11,624 nucleotides of DNA from Candidatus Aenigmatarchaeota archaeon (GTDB taxonomy: Archaea > Aenigmatarchaeota > Aenigmatarchaeia > QMZS01): assembly GCA_003663295.1 (NCBI GenBank), contig QMZS01000021.1, positions 1 to 11,624 of the forward strand. The letters run 5' to 3'. Shown here piece by piece: positions 6,996-11,624 of this stretch. Numbering within the stretch: the first letter of the stretch is position 1; each line of letters starts with the position of its first letter. A model generated the notes under the pieces. The model searched no databases and was not told the origin of the DNA. It saw nothing but the letters and a program-made list of their open reading frames with translations. Both the position numbers and the translations under genes were made by a program.

Positions 6996-7968
6996 CTATC
7001 TTAAATGTTCTTGTGCATGATTTTTTATTTTTTTAAGCAGTTCAAGAGTTTCATTGAATTCTTTTTCTGTTTCATTTGGATATTCAATTATTAAATTAGT
7101 TCTTATTGTGGATTTAGGAAATTTTTCCCTAAGTTTTTAATAACTTTTTTGAAGTCATTAATTGGGTGTTGTTGGTTCATATCTTTTAGAATTTTATTAG
7201 AACCTGACTGGACAGGAATGTGGAAAAATTTAAATATTTTTTCATCTTCGCACACCCCACCAATTATTTTTGGAAGATGCGAAGGGTTTAGCATTCCAAG
7301 TCTTATAAAATAATTTCCTTTAACTTCTTCAATAATATTTTTTAGGAGTTATGGCAAAGATGGATTAAGGTCAAACCCATAACAGGAAATCTCCGGTCCA
7401 GTCAATCAGAATTCTTTGCAGCCCCGCTCTTTAGCATCTTTTATTTCGTTGATTGTTTTTTCATGAGAATAAGAAATTAAATTTCCTTTTGCGAGTTTTG
7501 TTCCGCAATAAGAATAATCTCCTAAGCACCCGGAACAAATCCAGACAATATCGATTGTTTTGTTTTTCCTGATTTTAGGAAGACAAACTTTTTCAATTTT
7601 TGTATTTCCCAGAAGTCTGATGGGTTTATTTTTGAATGAGTTCCTGATAATTTTCAGTATTTCAGTTATTCTGTGCATTGAGATTAAACTCACCCTTTTA
7701 GTGGCATTTAACAGGTTTGGATATGCTTCAGGCAGACACCAGGATATTATTAATTTCTTTTTAGGGAATTTTTTATGAATTTCTTTAATTCTGTCAAGTA
7801 TTTTGTTTTCTGTGGGCTGCTTAACAATACAGGTATTTATGATAAGGAGGTCTGAGTTTTCCGGTTTTTCAATTAAGTTTAACCCGGCTCCGGTCAGAAT
7901 ACCTGAAATAATTTCTGAGTCTGAGATATTAGATGAGCACCCATGGTTTCCACATAAAAATTTATTTT
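6996..7968 (-). pseudogene. Decayed MiaB/e-MtaB-type tRNA methylthiotransferase
   Basis: Relic of the radical SAM enzyme that adds a methylthio group to t6A37 in tRNA. Reading down the minus strand: FYVETMG, a one-base loss near 7940, then CSSNISDSEIISGILTGAG and NTCIVKQPTENK, with LIISWCLPEA further on (the three N-terminal cluster cysteines survive). The radical SAM motif reads GCLGDYSYCGTKLAKG: in CxxxCxxC the middle cysteine is tyrosine (TAT, 7516-7514). A TGA (7408-7406) sits where Trp is expected in KE-I/F-W-LTG, and a TAA (7351-7349) where Glu is expected in SLPELL. HIPVQSGS is intact (near 7220-7195). A second one-base loss near 7121-7128 leads into IIEYPNETEKEFNETLELLKKIK, then a stop at 6998-6996. 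No normal ATG start is left, and the C-terminal end of the radical SAM domain and the TRAM domain are missing. About 325 codons remain of about 420. Confidence 0.9.
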
Positions 7969-8027
7969 ACACCTAATATATTTTAGAAAATTATTGGACT
8001 CTCTTTTATAAGAATAATTATTAGATT

Positions 8028-8690
8028 ATGCCTGATGCGAAAAGAGTTAAAACAGGGATTAAAGGACTGGATAAATTAATGGAAGGCGGTTTATTGGAAG
8101 GTTCTGTATATTTATTAAGTGGAAATGCGGGAGCGGGAAAAACTATTTTTTCAATGCAATTTTTGAAAGAAGGTGTTGCAAATAAAGAATCTGTTTTATA
8201 CATTTCCACTGAAGAAAAAGAAGATAGTATAAGAAAAGGTTTTAAAATTTTAGGATGGGATTTGGGCAAATCAATTGAAATAATAGGTTTGAGTCCTGAT
8301 GAACTTGAGGATGAATGGGAATCCTTGTTGTCAAACAAAATTGAAAGAAATAAAATAAAAAGAATTGTGTTGGATTCTATAAGTTTGTCAACTTTGTATT
8401 ACAAAGATGATTATTCAGTTAGGAAATATCTTTATAAATTTGTCTCTTTTTTGAAAGATAAAAAAATAACCTGTTTGTTGACTTCAGAAGTTCCTGAGAA
8501 ACAGGGAGTACTTAGCAGGGGAGGAATAGAAGAATTTGTTTGCGATGGAGTAATCTTGCTTCAGTTCTTGGGAACAGGCGGAAAATATGAGCGAGGACTT
8601 ACAATAAGAAAAATGAGATGGACAAGCCATACATTAGATATTCATCCTTATAGAATTGAAAAAAATAAAGGGATTGTTCTAGGAGGTTAA
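8028..8690 (+). CDS. KaiC-like (Rad55/KaiC family) single-domain ATPase
   Basis: 220-residue RecA-fold ATPase. TGIKGLDKLMEGG (9-21) is the usual KaiC-family entry. Walker A is GNAGAGKT (32-39). The paired catalytic glutamates are in YISTEE (E62, E63), followed by the KaiC-like GWDLGK (76-81). Walker B is RIVLDS (112-117, D116). The C-terminal signature LSRGGIEEFVCDGVILL and LTIRKMRWTSH (191-201) is characteristic. All residues expected for ATP hydrolysis are present. Archaeal single-domain KaiC-like proteins are often accessory or signalling ATPases; FlaH/ArlH of the archaellum is one member, but no archaellum gene is here. Start ATG 8028 has a TATA-like TTTATAAG about 20 bases upstream and another at 7973-7986. 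Its last 12 bases overlap the convergent surface-protein gene. Confidence 0.93.
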   Translation: MPDAKRVKTGIKGLDKLMEGGLLEGSVYLLSGNAGAGKTIFSMQFLKEGVANKESVLYISTEEKEDSIRKGFKILGWDLGKSIEIIGLSPDELEDEWESLLSNKIERNKIKRIVLDSISLSTLYYKDDYSVRKYLYKFVSFLKDKKITCLLTSEVPEKQGVLSRGGIEEFVCDGVILLQFLGTGGKYERGLTIRKMRWTSHTLDIHPYRIEKNKGIVLGG

Positions 8691-10250
8691 TTCATTCAAT
8701 CTTGCTTTAATTTTTTCCAGTTTATCTTTATTTTCAAGTATTAATTTATTAAATGATTCCTCGCTTATTTTTCTATTGAAATAGTCTTTTTCAATACATT
8801 CTATTTTTTTATGCGCATCGCGTTCACGGTTGCGGTAATAATTAATTTCCTTTTGATGCCTTTCATTTTTTTTGTTTATTTTGTAAATTGCGAATCCAAA
8901 GGGAATTAAGAGAAGAATTGAAATTCCAATCAGGGAGTACTTTGCTAAAAATATTTTTAGGTTATTTAATTGCCTCAGCCAGTTAAGAGTAGATAATTTT
9001 TTCTCAAGTGATTGTTCTGTGTTTTTAAATTGATTGATGTCTTCATCATTTAAATTTTTATTAAGTTTTTTAGCTATGAATTCTGCTTCATTTAGGGTAT
9101 TTGTGAATTCTTTAGAAATATATGGGACCGATTTATATATTACCAGTTCTTCTGTGAGTTCGTTAAGTTTATCTTCCATAGTTTTTAATTCCATGGCGGT
9201 TATATTGATTTTATTTCCTGAAAGAAAGGTTTCTGAGGTTTTTCTGTCATTTGCATTATATAGTTCATTCTCTGAGATACTGCATGTAAAGTTATGCAGT
9301 CCTTTTTCTTCAGAATGGTGGATGTATATTGCATTGCCATTTGTTGTGTAATTGCTTCCTATTATAGCTTCATCCATCAGGAAAGACACCTGATAATTGT
9401 TAATTGACTCGCCTGAGTATTTGTCCGTTATTTTGCATGTGATTTTTGTGAGGTCGTCGTTTAAAGTTTCTGCGAAAATTGAAGAGATGATTGCTTTACT
9501 TCTTAAAGTTATTTCTTTTGTTGCAATTTTCATTTCAGAGAAACTGTCAAGAGCATAAATTTCCAGATTATAAATTCCCGCAACAGGTAAACTGTCAAAT
9601 GGAATTTCTATATTGTGGTTTGGGTTGTGGTATGAAATTGAATAATTTTTTCTAGTTGAACTGAAAGTGTAAACCAGATTTACTTTTTTGTTGCACGAGA
9701 GGGAACAATCAATTGTTTCATTCCTCTCAAAAACATTTTTATCTGAACATGAGATATTGCATTCCTGCGGTTTGATGACCATAAAGTTTAAATCATCATT
9801 GTCATAATAAGTTCCTTTGTTTGCGCATTCGCCCGTAACAGGATCTCTTGAGATAATACATCTTACTATTTTTTCTCCTTCTGTTTTATCAACTTTGAAA
9901 GAAATGCTTTTGTTATAAGCGTATTTGTGTTCCCCGATCCCTTCATACAAACAGGTCCAGTTGCTTCCGTCAAAATAGTAAATATAAATTTTATCCACAC
10001 TCCAATATTTTGTTGGAATAAATTCGCAGGTAACCTGTTGATATTGGTCTGGCAGGATATTATCTTCAGAGATGTATACTTCAGCAACATATTCATCATG
10101 TCCGTGTTCAACGCCGTTGCACGGGTAGAAACTATCGCCCAGACTTCTCGAAGAACATTCTTCCCCCCAGTATTCAGAGCAGGTTGTTGCCCCGAAGATT
10201 GCTGGGATGAGCAATAAGCCGACTAAAAGAGAATAAAAACATTTATTCAT
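8679..10250 (-). CDS. Type I membrane surface protein with coiled coils and cytosolic tail
   Basis: 523 residues. A signal peptide (1-20, KCFYSLLVGLLLIPAIFGA) fixes the start at ATG 10250; an in-frame ATG further upstream (10379) would run across the divergent ATPase gene and bury the signal peptide. Residues 21-345 are extracellular, cysteine-rich (about 15 Cys, likely disulphides) and built of about three beta-rich Ig/CARDB-like units (roughly 50-160, 161-250, 251-345), with many sequons (e.g. N97, N113, N165, N177, N202, N300, N320). Residues 350-430 are a predicted extracellular coiled coil, 438-457 the transmembrane helix, and 458-523 a charged cytosolic coiled coil including ISEESFNKLILENKDKLEKI. 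The fold calls are inference; I know no family name. It lies between two KaiC-like ATPases, starts 10 bases from one and ends inside the other, so its tail could contact them. A receptor-like role is possible. Confidence 0.88.
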   Translation of the reverse strand: MNKCFYSLLVGLLLIPAIFGATTCSEYWGEECSSRSLGDSFYPCNGVEHGHDEYVAEVYISEDNILPDQYQQVTCEFIPTKYWSVDKIYIYYFDGSNWTCLYEGIGEHKYAYNKSISFKVDKTEGEKIVRCIISRDPVTGECANKGTYYDNDDLNFMVIKPQECNISCSDKNVFERNETIDCSLSCNKKVNLVYTFSSTRKNYSISYHNPNHNIEIPFDSLPVAGIYNLEIYALDSFSEMKIATKEITLRSKAIISSIFAETLNDDLTKITCKITDKYSGESINNYQVSFLMDEAIIGSNYTTNGNAIYIHHSEEKGLHNFTCSISENELYNANDRKTSETFLSGNKINITAMELKTMEDKLNELTEELVIYKSVPYISKEFTNTLNEAEFIAKKLNKNLNDEDINQFKNTEQSLEKKLSTLNWLRQLNNLKIFLAKYSLIGISILLLIPFGFAIYKINKKNERHQKEINYYRNRERDAHKKIECIEKDYFNRKISEESFNKLILENKDKLEKIKARLNELTS

Positions 10251-10260
10251 ATAATAATTT

Positions 10261-10977
10261 ATGGATAAATGTAAAACATACATAAATGAATTTGATGAAT
10301 TAATAGAAGGCGGTTTTATCCCAAATTCCGCAAATCTTCTTGCGGGAAAGACAGGTACAGGAAAATCCAGTTTCTGCATGTCCTTTGCGTATTGCGGGGC
10401 TAAAGAAGGCGAATCCTGCGTTTATATTTCAACAGAAGAAACAATTGAAGATATAAAGAAGGACGCAACTGCAGTATTTAACTGGGATATGGAGAAATTG
10501 GAAAAGGATAATTTACTGAGGTTTATTTCAATTAGGAGGGATTTTCCCACAGAGATGTCAGGCGAAGAAAAGAAAATTATCCAGTTATATATCTCTGATA
10601 TTTCCGCTCAGATTGCGGAAGCTGTTAAAGAGATGGGTGCAAAGAGAGTTGTATTTGACAGCATCTCTACTTTGGAATTGTTTATCAGGGATGATTACCT
10701 TGCGAGAAATGCCATAATGGATTTATTGGATAAGATGAAAGAATTAGGCGTGACTGCGTTGTTAACTGGAACCATTCCCGAAGAAGGAGGAAAACTTTCA
10801 AACTTGGGTATTGTTGAATTCCTTGTTGATGGGGTTATCAAACTTGATTTTGTGCCTGTTATTGAGAAATTCAAAAGGACAATTACTGTGAGGAAAATGA
10901 GGAGAATAAACCATTCCTCTTTAATACATCCTTTTGAGATTACTGGCGATGGGATAAAGATTTTGAATATTGCTTAA
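10261..10977 (+). CDS. KaiC-like (Rad55/KaiC family) single-domain ATPase
   Basis: 238 residues, paralogous to the ATPase at 8028-8690. INEFDELIEGGF (8-19) is the family entry, Walker A is GKTGTGKS (29-36), catalytic glutamates E59-E60 lie in YISTEE, NWDMEK (74-79) matches the KaiC GWD element, Walker B is RVVFDS (129-134, D133), and LSNLGIVEFLVDGVIKL plus ITVRKMRRINH (208-218) close the domain. It is longer than its neighbour mainly by an insert around 85-118 (RDFPTEMSGEEKK...). Active-site residues are complete. ATG 10261 begins only 10 bases from the divergent surface-protein start, with no Shine-Dalgarno; the promoter must lie within that gene's signal-peptide codons (AT-rich 10231-10250). 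It is followed after 49 bases by the TPR gene in the same direction. Confidence 0.93.
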   Translation: MDKCKTYINEFDELIEGGFIPNSANLLAGKTGTGKSSFCMSFAYCGAKEGESCVYISTEETIEDIKKDATAVFNWDMEKLEKDNLLRFISIRRDFPTEMSGEEKKIIQLYISDISAQIAEAVKEMGAKRVVFDSISTLELFIRDDYLARNAIMDLLDKMKELGVTALLTGTIPEEGGKLSNLGIVEFLVDGVIKLDFVPVIEKFKRTITVRKMRRINHSSLIHPFEITGDGIKILNIA

Positions 10978-11026
10978 ATCCAATCCAGATAAAATCCATA
11001 AATTTATCATAATTTAATAGTTGGTT

Positions 11027-11624
11027 ATGGGTGATAAAGACGAGTTAGAACCTAGAAAAGAACTTCTGATGGGAGATTCAAAGGAAGGGATTTTAGAGGG
11101 GAGAAATTTGAAATGGATAAACCAAAAAGGAGAGAACTCAAAAGCAAAGGAATTGTTGGAAAAAGGAAAGATTGATGAGGCTCTTGAGATTGCTGGTAAA
11201 GGGGATATAGAAATTTTGGATAAAAAAGCAAATGAATTTTGTAAAAATAAGAATTTTTCACAGGATTTGGAAATAAGTGATAAGATAATAGATTTATACC
11301 ATAAAATCTCAGAAGTTTATTATAATTGAAGACTTATTTATCTTGAACAAAAAGAATATCAAAAAGCAATAGAAGATTATGATAAAGCAATAAACTTAAA
11401 TCCAAATGATGCGGTGGCTTATTGTAATCGAGGCGAAGCTTATTATAAACTAGGAAAGGACGAAGAAACCAAAAAGTATTTAGGAAGAGCTAAAAGAGAT
11501 ATAGAAGAGGTTATAAAATTAAATTCTGAATTTAGCGAGACTCATAATTTATTGGGTGTTATTTTTGCTGATAAAAATGAATTTCAAGAAGCAGGTAAGC
11601 GTTTTGAAAAAGCAATTAAATTTG
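11027..11624 (+). pseudogene. TPR-repeat protein interrupted by an in-frame stop (partial, runs off window)
   Basis: ATG 11027 (or TTG 11021) opens a charged helical protein; ELLEKGKIDEALEIA and DLYHKISEVYYN look like helix-turn-helix repeats. A TGA at 11327-11329 ends it after 100 residues, but the same frame then stays open to the window end with clear TPRs: RLIYLEQKEYQKAIEDYDKA, INLNPNDAVAYCNRGEAYYK, a third block with IEEVIKLNSEFSETHNLLG and a fourth (NEFQEAGKRFEKAIKF). Within the repeat, AAT-TGA-AGA lines up with AAT-CGA-GGC (YCNRG) of the next copy, so TGA most simply replaces Arg CGA. Either a nonsense mutation or readthrough. If the front part is still made, it is a 100-residue stub. 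TPR proteins are scaffolds; partner unknown. A TATA-like AATTTATC at about 11001-11008 suggests its own leaderless promoter. Confidence 0.8.

Noticed and set aside
10251..10379. N-terminal extension of the coiled-coil surface protein to ATG 10379
   Set aside because: It would overlap the ATPase Walker A codons and place a signal peptide internally; ATG 10250 directly precedes the signal peptide.
8028..10977. Assignment of the KaiC-like genes to FlaH/ArlH of an archaellum
   Set aside because: No archaellin, FlaI/FlaJ or other archaellum gene is present, and both keep full catalytic residues; only family level can be supported.
11327..11329. UGA reassigned to a sense codon in this organism
   Set aside because: Several intact genes here end in TGA (5520, 6062, 6029), TGG is used for Trp, and the methylthiotransferase relic also has TAA and frameshifts, so decay explains the stops better.
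1..11624. CRISPR array, transposon ends, tRNA or rRNA genes
   Set aside because: No regularly spaced repeats, no transposase-like frames, and no cloverleaf or rRNA-like segments were seen by eye.

Overview
The window looks like chromosomal DNA of an AT-rich archaeon with a small, compact genome. The family B DNA polymerase, the archaeal-type glutamyl-tRNA synthetase with a long N-terminal helical extension, KaiC/Rad55-like ATPases, an archaeal-type tRNA methylthiotransferase relic, N-glycosylation sequons on predicted surface proteins, and TATA-like boxes about 20-30 bases before start codons with no Shine-Dalgarno sequences all agree with this. The style (small orphan membrane proteins, abutting divergent genes, few operons) suggests a DPANN-type lineage such as Woesearchaeota or Pacearchaeota. 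That placement is inference; only 'archaeon' is well supported.

Layout. 1-1527 (-): N-terminal 509 residues of a replicative family B DNA polymerase, cut by the window edge. 1666-3366 (+): complete glutamyl-tRNA synthetase. 3416-4095 (+): a broken gene for a two-TM membrane protein, readable only by crossing four frames. 4159-4959 (-): membrane-anchored, glycosylation-rich surface protein of unknown role. 4981-5520 and 5517-6062 (+): tandem paralogous multi-pass membrane proteins joined by an ATGA overlap. 6029-6526 (-): orphan soluble protein. 6549-6863 (+): small HPF/RaiA-like protein. 6996-7968 (-): decayed MiaB/e-MtaB-type radical SAM methylthiotransferase. 8028-8690 (+) and 10261-10977 (+): two single-domain KaiC-like ATPases. 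They flank 8679-10250 (-), a type I membrane protein with an extracellular beta-rich region and coiled coils near and inside the membrane. 11027-11624 (+): TPR protein interrupted by an in-frame TGA and running off the window.

How it works together. Replication (PolB), translation (GluRS, ribosome-binding HPF-like protein) and cell-surface functions are mixed. There are almost no operons: strand changes nearly gene by gene. Five divergent pairs have 138, 21, 22, about 59 and 10 bases between start codons, so several promoters must lie inside the opposite gene. The only clear translational coupling is the tandem membrane pair. The most suggestive functional cluster is the two KaiC-like ATPases around the coiled-coil surface protein.

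Three of 13 loci are broken. The methylthiotransferase has substitutions, frameshifts and a lost Fe-S cysteine; the TPR gene has an Arg-to-stop change; the two-TM protein has only single-base losses, mostly at poly-A runs. This points to gene loss in progress, with a sequencing-error alternative for the last case. No stretch longer than about 140 bases lacks a gene or relic. I see no tRNA, rRNA, CRISPR array, transposase or integrase.
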